Of a stretch of 24,851 nucleotides of DNA, positions 1 to 8,334 are shown piece after piece; the stretch's first letter is position 1; the number at the start of each line of letters is the position of its first letter. The notes below the pieces were generated by a model. That model saw only the letters and a list, made by a program, of their open reading frames with translations. It did not search any database and was not told the origin of the DNA. The translations under genes and the position numbers were made by a program. Source of the DNA: a virus; IMG/VR virus record IMGVR_UViG_3300013101_000089, positions 1 to 24,851 of that record; one strand, given 5' to 3'.

Positions 1-245
1 TCTCGCATAAAATCATAGCCGGTAGAGGGCTTATACTGGCTCTGCATCTCATTCATATAGCCCGTTGGGTCTGAGGTCATTTGCTGCAAGACCGGGTTCA
101 TGTTTTCGTAAGCTTGCTGCCCTTGCTGGATGTAAGGGTTGTATTGCTCCCTAGCCATTCCGGGTATCTGTTCAAGATAAGGGTTAGCCGCTTCCGCTGG
201 GTTTTTCCCGAAAAGGAATCTGCCGACTCCGCTAAATAATCCCAT
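1..245 (-). CDS. Phage DNA-injection/transfer-type virion protein, N-terminal part
   Basis: The gene runs off the left edge, so only about 81 N-terminal residues are visible. The start is the ATG at 245. The protein begins MGLFSGVGRFLFGKNPAEAA and continues with YLEQIPGMAREQYNPYI, a Gly-rich amphipathic start and a Gln/Tyr/Asn-rich stretch. From memory this resembles small virion proteins encoded after the gp10-like gene of P22-like phages and often annotated as DNA transfer or ejection proteins. It lies 11 bases downstream of the previous leftward gene, so it is the most distal visible member of the late operon. The role as an internal or ejected protein is inference from position and N-terminal composition. 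Confidence 0.6.
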   Translation of the reverse strand, partial: MGLFSGVGRFLFGKNPAEAANPYLEQIPGMAREQYNPYIQQGQQAYENMNPVLQQMTSDPTGYMNEMQSQYKPSTGYDFMR

Positions 246-256
246 ATGTCACCTAT

Positions 257-529
257 TTATATACTTTGAATTGTTTCAATTATTCCGTCTGAAACGCCTG
301 GAACAGCCGCAACAACAAGAACCACTAATTTTGCCAAGTCTGTGTCAAACCACATTGTGCCAACTGGCAACACAGGTCTAAAACTCATCTGTGTTAATGC
401 CGTTATGTCTGCGCTGGTAGCTTGGGTAATTCTAAAGCCCAAATCTCCAACACTTCGCGTTAGCTCTTCATTTAACTGTCTGTGATAATCCTGCTGATAC
501 TCGCCAGCCAGAAACCTTGGTATGTCCAT
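257..529 (-). CDS. Small phage structural-region protein, unknown function
   Basis: A 90-residue protein whose ATG overlaps the stop of the gp10-like gene by one base (TAATG), implying translational coupling. It starts MDIPRFLAGEYQQDYHRQLN and includes GTMWFDTDLAKLVVLV. Similar short proteins with an N-terminal RxLAGEYQxxYHxxLN signature and a central WFDTD segment recur beside tail or neck genes of many phages; this is recalled, not searched. No membrane segment or catalytic motif is evident. The location between the tail accessory factor and the injection-type protein suggests a minor virion or assembly role, but the function is unknown. Confidence 0.7.
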   Translation of the reverse strand: MDIPRFLAGEYQQDYHRQLNEELTRSVGDLGFRITQATSADITALTQMSFRPVLPVGTMWFDTDLAKLVVLVVAAVPGVSDGIIETIQSI

Positions 530-2115
530 TAAAATGTCTCCAACGTGCCGTTACCGACTATCACACGCCCGGATGTCCAGAATCGTACTTTGGCCGTCCA
601 TTCGTTATACATCCCCATATTTTCCCACTGCATAATGTTGCGCCTATCGCCACGTGGGTTAGTCCATCTGGGAACGTAATTGCTATAAGTCTCGCCGCCG
701 TTTCCAGATATTGCCAAATCAACACGACCGCGATACGGGGTGCTGTGGCATACATCTTGGCTTGCGTCCTCTGGGATTACCTGTGCGTCATCCTCTGTTA
801 TGATTCTCACGCCATCTTCTGTAATCATTAAAATTGTGCATTCATCGCCTTTGGGTAAATCATTTCCCATATCCATCAGGAAGGTAAACGAGTTAGCGCG
901 AAACGGTGCAGTGTTATCAGCCCGAACGGTTTTGCAGATTCTAATTCTCGGGATGTCTTCAATTAATCTAGGGTCATCATCCCAACCCGGCATGTCAATG
1001 TTGTGATTTATCCTGGTAAAATCAGTGCTTAACTCATAAAGTGAGCCGTTGTTTATTGAAACAAAAAAGGTTTTATTCTGGAAATATGCAAACTGCCTTG
1101 CAGGATGGAAATTCAAATCGCCATCAGACAGGTGGAAAAATTTACCCGTGTTCACATCAAACATCAAAGTTAGATTGTCATCAGGATGAAAGAAAGTTAT
1201 CACGTACAAAAGATGTCCGTCTTGCCTGACAAACGAAGCGGTTGAATCTTGAGGTGCCACCAATGAGCGCATAAGGTAATCGATACCATCGGATGATATT
1301 TGTTCCGCACTCTGGCCGGTGAACATCATAATAACCGGGGCATTCTTTTCATTAACGCCAAGCCAGATTATATGTTTATCGCTGGTCGCAATTGTGGAAA
1401 CGCTACTACAGCCGTAATCTATACTGACCGACCTATTAAGGGCGTAGTTTTCCAGCCCATCTACCTTGGTGTGTATTTCGCATACAGTCGCGCCAAAAAC
1501 CATAACATTGGATGATTGTCCTGGCACACGCTCAACAGCCAAAGCATAGTCTGGCTTCGTTGATACGGTGTGAAATGATGTTTCGCTAATGGTTGTGGCT
1601 GTTGCAGGTTGGTATACGAACCACCTATCGCCGGGCAGTCCCTTTGATGCGTTGCCGAACAGAAAGAAGGTGCTATGAAATCTAACGTAGTTTGGGACTA
1701 AATCTGGGGATAATGTTTGCTTAGTCAGGTTGGGGGCTTCCTGAGTATTGTAGATATACGCGTTTTGTCCGTCAACGATGCATATCTGATTGGCCAGATT
1801 CTCATCCATGTACACTTCACCCGATTGGGTTTCGATGTTGCCGATAAGAACAGGCGCAAGGTTGCTGTCAATTCTATACACGTTGCTATTAACAACGGCA
1901 ATCATGATGTTTCGTCTTGAGCTTTTGTAAATCCCACGACCTTCACCAGAGGCAAGCATCTCTGCCACGCGCTCATAGCCTGCGAAGTTCACAACGTCTT
2001 CACCCGAGATAAACATGTTGTAGGTTTTTTCAGCGCTGATTTTTGGATATCTGCCAAAGACGCTAGAGCCAACCAGGTTTACGGGAACTTCATTTGCCTT
2101 TTCTGTTACTCTCAT
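529..2115 (-). CDS. P22 gp10-like packaged-DNA stabilization / tail accessory factor
   Basis: A 528-residue protein counted from the ATG at 2115, which has AGGA about 10 bases upstream; an in-frame TTG at 2121 is the alternative. P22 gp10 plugs the filled head and forms part of the tail hub. The N-terminus (NLVGSSVFGRYPKISAEKTY, then FAGYERVAE) has the typical opening of this family, where the phage coordinates and strain of the DNA-stabilizing proteins begin with a GR.P..S...T.N pattern. The rest is beta-rich, as expected for a beta-propeller-like hub protein, with repeated aromatic-Gly segments. The gene order coat, gp4-like, gp10-like supports the call. Family assignment is from pattern and synteny. 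Confidence 0.82.
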   Translation of the reverse strand: MRVTEKANEVPVNLVGSSVFGRYPKISAEKTYNMFISGEDVVNFAGYERVAEMLASGEGRGIYKSSRRNIMIAVVNSNVYRIDSNLAPVLIGNIETQSGEVYMDENLANQICIVDGQNAYIYNTQEAPNLTKQTLSPDLVPNYVRFHSTFFLFGNASKGLPGDRWFVYQPATATTISETSFHTVSTKPDYALAVERVPGQSSNVMVFGATVCEIHTKVDGLENYALNRSVSIDYGCSSVSTIATSDKHIIWLGVNEKNAPVIMMFTGQSAEQISSDGIDYLMRSLVAPQDSTASFVRQDGHLLYVITFFHPDDNLTLMFDVNTGKFFHLSDGDLNFHPARQFAYFQNKTFFVSINNGSLYELSTDFTRINHNIDMPGWDDDPRLIEDIPRIRICKTVRADNTAPFRANSFTFLMDMGNDLPKGDECTILMITEDGVRIITEDDAQVIPEDASQDVCHSTPYRGRVDLAISGNGGETYSNYVPRWTNPRGDRRNIMQWENMGMYNEWTAKVRFWTSGRVIVGNGTLETF

Positions 2116-2144
2116 TTGCAATTATTCCTGGTTATATCAGTGTT

Positions 2145-2852
2145 TTACGGTCTCCACCCTTTGCCCAGATTGGCATCTTGATAGAGGTCGCCTTGCCTGC
2201 GTTTTTGCAACGTTGATAGCTTCTGTACGCTTAAATCCAACGGAGCCATGCTTTTAGACATGGTTGCATAGAACCGCTTCAGCTCTGACTCTACGCCATC
2301 AGGGATGGTAAAGTTATATTCAACACACAATCTTCTAGCCAGCTCAAACTCAATGAAGTCAATATAAAAAAGCTCTGTGGTTAGCTCTAAATCATCGTTA
2401 AAATCTACACTGCCAAGCCTAAACTTACCCCAAAGTGTTATTGGGTAGTTTTGCTGGGGTAGAAAGTAAAGATAAATGCTTGCTCCACCTAACTCTTGCT
2501 CTAAATGATAGCTGTAAGGCAAAGATGTGATGTTCTCAGCTCTTGGCCCACCAAAATATCTACGTCTTTTAAGCCGGTTCATCGCGTATCGCACAGAGTC
2601 CAAAAAGAACACCGCCGTATCTACGTCGATTAAATTTTCAATAAAATACTTTTCCTGGGCTGCCACAGCATTAAACTGATGCTCCGTGTAATACGGAACA
2701 AGGTATTCTTGCACTGTCTTGTCAGCAAAAAGTTTGTTAAGGGAATCTAACCCCACGGCCTCTTGGCTGCCTGAAACAGTACTAAAATCTCTGGATGCTA
2801 TGCCAGATTTGTAATAAGCATTTGTAATAACCTTGAGTACTGGGTATACCAT
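2145..2852 (-). CDS. Head-tail adaptor, P22 gp4-like
   Basis: A 235-residue protein starting at the ATG at 2852 with a strong ribosome site (GAGGTG, 7 bases away). The N-terminus carries ITNAYYKSGIASRDFSTVSG followed by GLDSLNKLFADK, the helical opening characteristic of P22 gp4-type adaptors that bind below the portal ring. It is longer than P22 gp4 (166 residues), with an added C-terminal region holding IDFIEFELARRLCVEYNF and a basic tail. It sits between the coat gene and the gp10-like gene, which is the expected place for a head-completion protein. Function is by family and position. Confidence 0.78.
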   Translation of the reverse strand: MVYPVLKVITNAYYKSGIASRDFSTVSGSQEAVGLDSLNKLFADKTVQEYLVPYYTEHQFNAVAAQEKYFIENLIDVDTAVFFLDSVRYAMNRLKRRRYFGGPRAENITSLPYSYHLEQELGGASIYLYFLPQQNYPITLWGKFRLGSVDFNDDLELTTELFYIDFIEFELARRLCVEYNFTIPDGVESELKRFYATMSKSMAPLDLSVQKLSTLQKRRQGDLYQDANLGKGWRP

Positions 2853-2878
2853 TTATTTTCACCTCATCATGCACGCAA

Positions 2879-2894
2879 CCCCAGCGAACCGGGG
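2879..2894 (-). terminator. UUCG-tetraloop hairpin downstream of the coat gene
   Basis: On the minus strand the stem CCCCGG / CTGGGG closes a TTCG tetraloop, six base pairs with one G-U, extendable by one more. It lies about 30 bases after the coat stop and before the ribosome site of the gp4-like gene. No U-run follows, so it is not a full intrinsic terminator. It could attenuate read-through or protect the 3' end of the abundant coat message. Confidence 0.45.
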
Positions 2895-2924
2895 CATTGT
2901 AATAAACCCTGAATAACTCAGCGC

Positions 2925-4163
2925 TTATAGCGGGAAAATCAAGCTCATGGCATATTCGGGAACAACAGTTGAACCCCATATAGCATCGTGAACCATGCCG
3001 CGTTCGTTGAGGCCGAACTTAGAACCGTGATACATACGCATTGATACGCCAGTATCTGGATCGTAAGCGTTACCTGTAGGGAACGGAGTTTCTTCTGGCA
3101 ACTGAGGCATAGCAAGATAGCCAGCGTCACCCGAGATAATCATACCCGCGCGATGAGATGGTAGCGCTTTAACCTGCATGCCAGCGGCCACTAGGTTATT
3201 GGTATTTTGATTTCTGCCAGCTGCGTTATAAAGCTTAGGCGTAATCTGAACTGTAACTTCACTACCAGCGGTAGAAGCAGCATCGGCTGTAACTCTAACT
3301 TGGACTGTGTTGGCTGAGACTTCATGCCCGATGAATGTTCTGTATCTCATGTTGGGTTGCCCGGCAACACCGTCTTGGAACTGAAGCTTATCGTTGTTCT
3401 TGATAGAATCCGCATCAGCTGCTGCGTTAGTGCCACTGAATGTGATGGCAGAGATGCCACCGTCAGCGTCAGTTACGACAGAAACAACTGTTAGGGTAGT
3501 ATCTTGTTCGCCTTCTGTTCCGGCTACATGTACTGGAAGCAAATTAGATTGACACCAGTCAGTACGGGAGAACGATCCAACTTCCCAGCTGTTTGCGATT
3601 TCGTTATTTCGATTTGTCGCGAACTGAGTTAGGCCGGAACCAATGATTGTTGGAACTGCAACATCAGAAAGATAGCCGATTGTATTTTTGGTAGCTGCAC
3701 CGTAATTTCGGAACAATGCCAATGCTTGTGCTAGCTGAGTGTAGCTATTGATTGGGTTAATACCATCACCAAAGAAACGGTAAGGAGCAGTCACACAGTT
3801 TTGTGCTACGTTAGCCTCTACAACTGCGCCCATTTCGGCGGTAGCTGATTTACCGAATTTTTCCATGTAGTCTTCAACGTTAAAGATGAATTCCTGTGCG
3901 GTGAATTGGTATGCAATGTTTTCCGCTTGGTCAACCGTTAGAGATTGAACGCGCTGTTCAGCGTCTTGGAATACGGCAATCAAAGAAGGATTGGAAATAA
4001 AACGTGGTGGTAGGTCAAACGTCACTGTGTCGCCACGGTTAGCTTGAATCTTGTTAAAGTCTTTAAATTTTGTATTAAATGTAGAAATAAAGCAGTTCAG
4101 ATTTTGCAAAAGAGCCAAGTTGGCCATTTGGTACGTCTGAACCTGTTGTAGAATATTAGCCAT
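2925..4163 (-). CDS. Major capsid (coat) protein, P22 gp5-like with inserted domain
   Basis: A 412-residue protein, close to P22 coat (430). The start is the ATG at 4163 with AAGGTG 5 bases upstream. The N-terminal part includes KIQANRGDTVTFDLPPRF and ENIAYQFTAQEFIFNVEDYM, consistent with the HK97-fold coat N-arm and E-loop of the P22 group. Residues about 215-320 are Thr/Ser/Val/Ala-rich and beta-like (SAITFSGTNAAADADSIKNN to VTVQITPKLYN), which matches the place and character of the P22 insertion (I) domain. It directly follows the scaffold gene, as in P22. Hundreds of copies would form the procapsid shell with the scaffold. The specific fold is inferred. Confidence 0.85.
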   Translation of the reverse strand: MANILQQVQTYQMANLALLQNLNCFISTFNTKFKDFNKIQANRGDTVTFDLPPRFISNPSLIAVFQDAEQRVQSLTVDQAENIAYQFTAQEFIFNVEDYMEKFGKSATAEMGAVVEANVAQNCVTAPYRFFGDGINPINSYTQLAQALALFRNYGAATKNTIGYLSDVAVPTIIGSGLTQFATNRNNEIANSWEVGSFSRTDWCQSNLLPVHVAGTEGEQDTTLTVVSVVTDADGGISAITFSGTNAAADADSIKNNDKLQFQDGVAGQPNMRYRTFIGHEVSANTVQVRVTADAASTAGSEVTVQITPKLYNAAGRNQNTNNLVAAGMQVKALPSHRAGMIISGDAGYLAMPQLPEETPFPTGNAYDPDTGVSMRMYHGSKFGLNERGMVHDAIWGSTVVPEYAMSLIFPL

Positions 4164-4203
4164 GTCATCACCTTAAAATTAATTTAGGTGCTGAGGATGT
4201 TTG

Positions 4204-4998
4204 TTAGCCTTTAAACATCGACTTAAAGTCGCGTACTGTTCTTGCTTGTCCATCAGCGCCCGATGCGGAAGATGGTTTAATTCGTGATAACGGCTCTTGA
4301 ACGCCAGATTGCTGGGCTTGCTCAAGTGCTTGTTGATTAGATTGGATTGAGGTTTGAAGCTCGCCAAGCTGCTTTTTAGCGTACTCGGGTGACTTCTGTG
4401 CAAGTGTGGACATTATCGCTAGCTTTTCAGGGTTCTTTGCAAGTTCATACATCACCGATGCAGTATCATCTAAATCTGAAGCGAGCCACACGATTTCTTT
4501 GAATTCGGATGGATTGAAGCCGGACATTACCGATTCAAAATCTTCAAATTTATCGTTACCCTTTCCCATTTTCTCCATGTAGGTTCTAGCCACTTCCGTA
4601 GCCTGGGCGGTGTACTGTTGTTGTTCTTGCTCTGCACGCTGGGCTTCTGCGTCTGCCATTAAACGCTGTCGAATGCTTTCATACATTTCTTGCTCGGTTG
4701 GCTGTGGTGCTTGCGCTGCCTGTGCCGGTTGTGCTGTCTGTGCTGATTGCGCTGCTTGAGCTTGTTGCATCTGTTCTTGGGCTTGCGCCTGTTCAAATAC
4801 TTGAGCTTTTTGCTGTTCGATTTCGTTCATAACTTGTTGTCTCGCTTTTTCCGCTGCGTTCTTTTTGGCTTGTCCGATTAGCGCGTTTACCTTACTTTGA
4901 GGAACCATTTTTTCGGGCTTCTCGTCGGCTTCGTCGCTAATGTCAGGCTCAGTAGTAATCGCATCGTCCAATGCATCTTCAACTATCTCGTCATTCAT
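4204..4998 (-). CDS. Scaffolding protein
   Basis: A 264-residue protein starting at the ATG at 4998. It has an acidic N-terminus (DDAITTEPDISDEADEKPEK), a long Gln/Ala-rich coiled-coil segment (roughly residues 45-135, with many QAQ and AQPAQ repeats), and a shorter basic C-terminal end finishing RTVRDFKSMFKG. Acidic N-terminus, helical middle and a basic C-terminal coat-binding tail are the usual layout of P22 gp8-type scaffolds. It lies directly upstream of the coat gene. The protein would template procapsid assembly and leave before DNA packaging. The identification rests on composition and synteny rather than on a catalytic motif. Confidence 0.8.
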   Translation of the reverse strand: MNDEIVEDALDDAITTEPDISDEADEKPEKMVPQSKVNALIGQAKKNAAEKARQQVMNEIEQQKAQVFEQAQAQEQMQQAQAAQSAQTAQPAQAAQAPQPTEQEMYESIRQRLMADAEAQRAEQEQQQYTAQATEVARTYMEKMGKGNDKFEDFESVMSGFNPSEFKEIVWLASDLDDTASVMYELAKNPEKLAIMSTLAQKSPEYAKKQLGELQTSIQSNQQALEQAQQSGVQEPLSRIKPSSASGADGQARTVRDFKSMFKG

Positions 4999-5076
4999 TA
5001 ATTAAACCCACTAACTATTAACCCCGTAACGGTGATTTCCTCTTTTCGGCGAGTAACCGCATATTTACCTGACTAT

Positions 5077-5110
5077 GACAGTACCCCAATGCTAACACCA
5101 AGGTACTATC
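5077..5110. repeat. Imperfect inverted repeat in the scaffold/5121-gene gap
   Basis: GACAGTACC (5077-5085) and GGTACTATC (5102-5110) are inverted with one mismatch around a 16-base loop. It lies in the roughly 120-base gap before the scaffold gene. There is no U-tract on either side. It could be an RNA hairpin or a protein site; the rest of the gap shows nothing recognisable. Confidence 0.3.
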
Positions 5111-5120
5111 TAAGGCAAAT

Positions 5121-5510
5121 TCATTCAGCTGAACAAGAACTTTCGGCGGAGATAGGCGCATTTTCCGTGGAGATAGGCGCAGTTTCAGCCACTTTATCTT
5201 TTGACAGATGGTCGTGGATAGCACTGCCAGCATAACCAGCGGCCATTCCGGTTAGGACAGATGAGGCTAGATTACCGCTTTGCTTCGGCGCTTCATGATG
5301 ATGATGGTGAACCTCGGTTGGCTGTGCTGAGGCTTCCTTTTTAGGCTGTGAATCCTGCTTTTTAGGCGGGTTGTGTCCTCTTTTGGGAGTCGAACTATGC
5401 CTAACAGACCTAGACGCGCCGCCTTTTGAGCTGCGTGCCTCTGTGTCGATAGCAAAAAAGAGAAATATAATCGTTACCCCAATCGCCAATACCCATAGCT
5501 TAAATATCAT
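5121..5510 (-). CDS. Signal-anchor / secreted small protein with His run, unknown
   Basis: A 129-residue protein starting at the ATG at 5510, overlapping the upstream gene by four bases (ATGA). The N-terminus, MIFKLWVLAIGVTIIFLFFA, is a hydrophobic signal or anchor segment. A basic Ser/Pro/Lys-rich linker follows, then five histidines (about residue 70), then a small-residue-rich stretch, LASSVLTGMAAGYAGSAIHD, that could be a glycine-zipper membrane helix. The acidic C-terminus contains a duplicated APIS-E unit. Proteins with a signal, low-complexity linker and glycine zipper are seen in phages near head genes, but I do not recognise a named family. Its place between portal and scaffold makes it an insertion relative to P22. 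Confidence 0.7.
   Translation of the reverse strand: MIFKLWVLAIGVTIIFLFFAIDTEARSSKGGASRSVRHSSTPKRGHNPPKKQDSQPKKEASAQPTEVHHHHHEAPKQSGNLASSVLTGMAAGYAGSAIHDHLSKDKVAETAPISTENAPISAESSCSAE
5148..5186. repeat. Two 18-bp tandem repeats, period 21 bases
   Basis: GGAGATAGGCGCATTTTC (5148-5165) and GGAGATAGGCGCAGTTTC (5169-5186) differ at one position. They encode the duplicated seven-residue unit near the C-terminus of the signal-anchor protein, so the repeat is in frame and preserves coding. It probably arose by slippage. Confidence 0.7.
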
Positions 5511-5797
5511 GCTCCACCACCCCCAACAGACGATAGAACGGCGTAATCTCGTGTTACTTCATCGGTTATATGCCTGGCAAAGCGTTTGGCAATATCGAAG
5601 TTTTCCTCTACCTGGTCGGTAAGGTTCATCGGGTCTCCATGTAGGTCTGCATCCTCGATTGCAATGTTCATGACCTGTGAGCCACCCACGACAAGAATGT
5701 ATATATCCTTTTGGGTCGCAAAATGCCTGTCTCTAACTACCTTTATCGACTGCCCTAGATTTTCCAATATCAGATTCTTAATATAATTTTCGTTCAT
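5507..5797 (-). CDS. Hypothetical protein in portal-scaffold insert
   Basis: A 96-residue protein starting at the ATG at 5797, overlapping both neighbours by four bases (ATGA at each end), so it is translated as the middle of a coupled three-gene block. It begins MNENYIKNLILENLGQSIKV and contains KDIYILVVGGSQVMNIAIED, a likely beta-strand core, and ends in a flexible VGGGGA tail. No membrane segment or known motif is visible. I do not recognise it. The context with the RyR-domain gene and the signal-anchor gene suggests a shared accessory role. Confidence 0.68.
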   Translation of the reverse strand: MNENYIKNLILENLGQSIKVVRDRHFATQKDIYILVVGGSQVMNIAIEDADLHGDPMNLTDQVEENFDIAKRFARHITDEVTRDYAVLSSVGGGGA

Positions 5798-6141
5798 AAA
5801 TCCCCCCGTAACCCCTCAACAACCGCCAAAAATATCTTATCTTTTGCCTTCTGGCTCGTTGGCAGCTCATCGTATGGAACCATGCAAGGATGTGTTTTTG
5901 CCTTATCGTCACGCGCCCCAACAACCCAGCCTAACTCCTCTCGATTCGCCAGCCAGTTTGTGTGCGACTGTCGCGGTGTAGTCCCGCCAAGCGCTCCCTG
6001 AACGCCCGACACAATAGACGCCCTCAGCCCTATGCCCATACCTTTCCACGGAATCACCTTGTCGCCTACCACCGTGCAATATGCTGAATTCACCTCGTGG
6101 CACGCTTCCGCTATCTCCAATATCCTGTCGAAATCGCTCAT
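5794..6141 (-). CDS. RyR-domain protein
   Basis: A 115-residue protein, about one RyR (ryanodine-receptor) domain long. Visible family hallmarks are IAEACHEVNSAYC near residues 10-23, HTNWLANREELGWVVG at about 82, and KTHPCMVPYDELPTSQKAKD near the C-terminus, the typical HP..VPYxELP..QKxKD signature. In bacteria and phages RyR modules are small stand-alone proteins of largely unknown role, possibly nucleotide-ligand binding. It starts at the ATG at 6141, 24 bases downstream of the portal stop, and overlaps the next gene by four bases. The domain call is confident from motif reading; the function is unknown. Confidence 0.82.
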   Translation of the reverse strand: MSDFDRILEIAEACHEVNSAYCTVVGDKVIPWKGMGIGLRASIVSGVQGALGGTTPRQSHTNWLANREELGWVVGARDDKAKTHPCMVPYDELPTSQKAKDKIFLAVVEGLRGDL

Positions 6142-6165
6142 GCATTAATTTTCCTGTTGTCAAAG

Positions 6166-8334
6166 TTAGCCTTGTGGCATTTCATTGTCATACATCATGC
6201 TGCCATCAGCCATCTTGTGCTTGCCGTCCGCTGAACTTTTAGCCTTGGCCACTTCAATTGCGTTTTTAACTGCGTTTTGCGCGGTATCTGCCAATGCTTT
6301 TTGCTCGGTCATTTCATTTTTGGTAGCATCATTTTCAATTTTCGCCATCATGCCAATAAAATCTTGATAGGCTTTTTGCTCTTTAATTGCAACATCAGCC
6401 ACGGCTATGCTTTGCTTACCTTCAGCTTCCTCTCGTTTCTGCTCTATCTTGTCTTTTTCGATAGCCAGTTCAGCCATAATAAGCTTATCAGCTTCGCTCG
6501 GTTGGCCTGCTTTCTCTTGCTCAGCTTGGAATGCAGCCTGTTGCATCGCACGCTTTTGTTCCATGAACTGTTTCGAGCGCTCTTTTAGCTCTTCAATGCC
6601 ACGGATATCAATGTTTTCAAGCAGAACTTCCAATCCTTCCGTGTTCATGAACTCGCTGAATAGCTCACTAGCACCCATCAGTGTGACGATAGTCTCAAGC
6701 GCTATTTGCTTTTGCATTTTGGTATTAACGCCAACTTCAACGGAAATGTTAAGGCTGTTAGGGTCATAATTTAAAAACACTGCATCCTCTTGCCCCTCAT
6801 CATTGGCTACTACATAGCTACGCTTTCCGTTGTCTTTCTTGATTGGCAATGTGCGCGGGGTGATGTAGAACTTTGGAATTAGGTCGATAATAATCTGAGC
6901 AACTCTATTCATCCCGTTAATGTAGCCCATAAAATATGGCATCGCTGATGTGTTTGATTGCATTGCGCCCATCTGAATCGCTTTGCCTGACAGGTCGTTG
7001 GCTCCAATGTGGCCTTGCTGAGCGTCGAACGAGCCAAGAACGCTTTGCATTGTCGCATCACTACCCATAAATGTTTCGATAACAATAGGGGGTGTAGGTG
7101 TGCGTTGAGCCTCGCGCGGTGGGGTTAGCTTTATATCTGGATTGCTTTTGTAAAACTCATTATAGACAAGCGTTTGTGCGTGCTGTGGGTTAAGGTGAGC
7201 TTCCAAATACTTCTCCGGTATTGAGTCTAATGATGTTACCCATGTTGTCATGCTCATATTTTCAATTTCGTTGCCGACTGTTTGGCCTGCGAAGTTCTTA
7301 AGCTTTTGAATGCCTTTCGCGTGATAGACGTAAGGGCGTGTCATTTGCTGGCTAACACCAGAACCCTTATCATAAACAACCATTGAATTGCCATCAACAA
7401 AAACCAAAGGCAGCTGTTTGTACGCTGTAAGCTTGTGCTCTAACACTTCAGTCCCACATGTTCTATATCTGTGTATCGTTTCAAGCGATGTCCAGCGTTC
7501 GCTAACAACAATCGGTGCAGCTCGAAGCATGCCAGATTGATTGATGTGGTCGGCCATTTCCTGATAATGTTCTTTTAGAATCACTGCGCCATTCGATAGT
7601 TTTACAATCTTTTTACGCTCGGCAATCTTCTCGTAATAATCTACGAGCATTACAATCTCTTGCTCTTGAGCCTTGTAACTCCAGTTGAACTCAGAGCCGC
7701 CGGTTTTGGTGAATGTCATGTTCTTTGTTAGCTCTGCGCCGAACTCATTTTCGAAGTCGTCGCGGGTCATTGGGATAATTTCAAAGCAATAACGGCCATC
7801 ACCTTTGTGACTGTCTCTCGCCATTGGATCAAAGCCGGTCAATGTGGGGTCGAATACACGCTCAACATAAATATTTTGCTCAAATGACATATCGTTGATG
7901 TAGTCAGTGTAAATGCCAACAACACTATAACCACCTGCAAGCACATCGTTGAATATCTTGTTCTGAAGTGAATCGTTTTTAGAGTTGTCGAACATCTCGC
8001 GGATGTGTTCTTCAATCACCTTCATGGTCTTAAAGAACTTTTCATCCAACACCTCGGACGGTGTGCCATCAGCCGCCGACACTAAGATTCCTGGCTCATT
8101 GTCTGCGAACTCACCGCGTAGCCTGCTTACATACGATTCCAATACGTTGAATTCAATGTTAGGTTTCTGCAATGCTTCCAACGCTGCCAGGTCTTCATCG
8201 CTTAAAGCTGTGTCAAATACAAACTTAACAAACTCTTTGTATCTATCAATGTTTTTTCTAAAGTATTGATGCGATTGCGTCACATCCTCTCTAATCTTTT
8301 CCAATTTGTCTTTGTGTTTAGCTGCTAATACCAT
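6166..8334 (-). CDS. Portal protein, P22 gp1-like
   Basis: A 722-residue protein, almost exactly the length of P22 portal (725). It starts at the ATG at 8334, overlapping the end of the large terminase gene by 17 bases, the usual terL-portal order. The N-terminal third includes PNIEFNVLESYVSRLRGEFA, characteristic of the P22 portal family; the middle contains NDLSGKAIQMGAMQSNTSAM, the family's conserved S/G-rich segment before the tunnel region. The C-terminal 150 residues are strongly helical and charged (EQKRAMQQAAFQAEQEKAGQ), fitting the long barrel helices of P22-type portals. It would form the dodecameric vertex through which DNA enters and leaves. Confidence 0.9.
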   Translation of the reverse strand: MVLAAKHKDKLEKIREDVTQSHQYFRKNIDRYKEFVKFVFDTALSDEDLAALEALQKPNIEFNVLESYVSRLRGEFADNEPGILVSAADGTPSEVLDEKFFKTMKVIEEHIREMFDNSKNDSLQNKIFNDVLAGGYSVVGIYTDYINDMSFEQNIYVERVFDPTLTGFDPMARDSHKGDGRYCFEIIPMTRDDFENEFGAELTKNMTFTKTGGSEFNWSYKAQEQEIVMLVDYYEKIAERKKIVKLSNGAVILKEHYQEMADHINQSGMLRAAPIVVSERWTSLETIHRYRTCGTEVLEHKLTAYKQLPLVFVDGNSMVVYDKGSGVSQQMTRPYVYHAKGIQKLKNFAGQTVGNEIENMSMTTWVTSLDSIPEKYLEAHLNPQHAQTLVYNEFYKSNPDIKLTPPREAQRTPTPPIVIETFMGSDATMQSVLGSFDAQQGHIGANDLSGKAIQMGAMQSNTSAMPYFMGYINGMNRVAQIIIDLIPKFYITPRTLPIKKDNGKRSYVVANDEGQEDAVFLNYDPNSLNISVEVGVNTKMQKQIALETIVTLMGASELFSEFMNTEGLEVLLENIDIRGIEELKERSKQFMEQKRAMQQAAFQAEQEKAGQPSEADKLIMAELAIEKDKIEQKREEAEGKQSIAVADVAIKEQKAYQDFIGMMAKIENDATKNEMTEQKALADTAQNAVKNAIEVAKAKSSADGKHKMADGSMMYDNEMPQG

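Noticed and set aside
6185-6769. Plus-strand hydrophobic frames opposite the portal C-terminus
   Set aside because: They are complements of the charged helical portal tail; the hydrophobicity is a by-product of reading the opposite strand.
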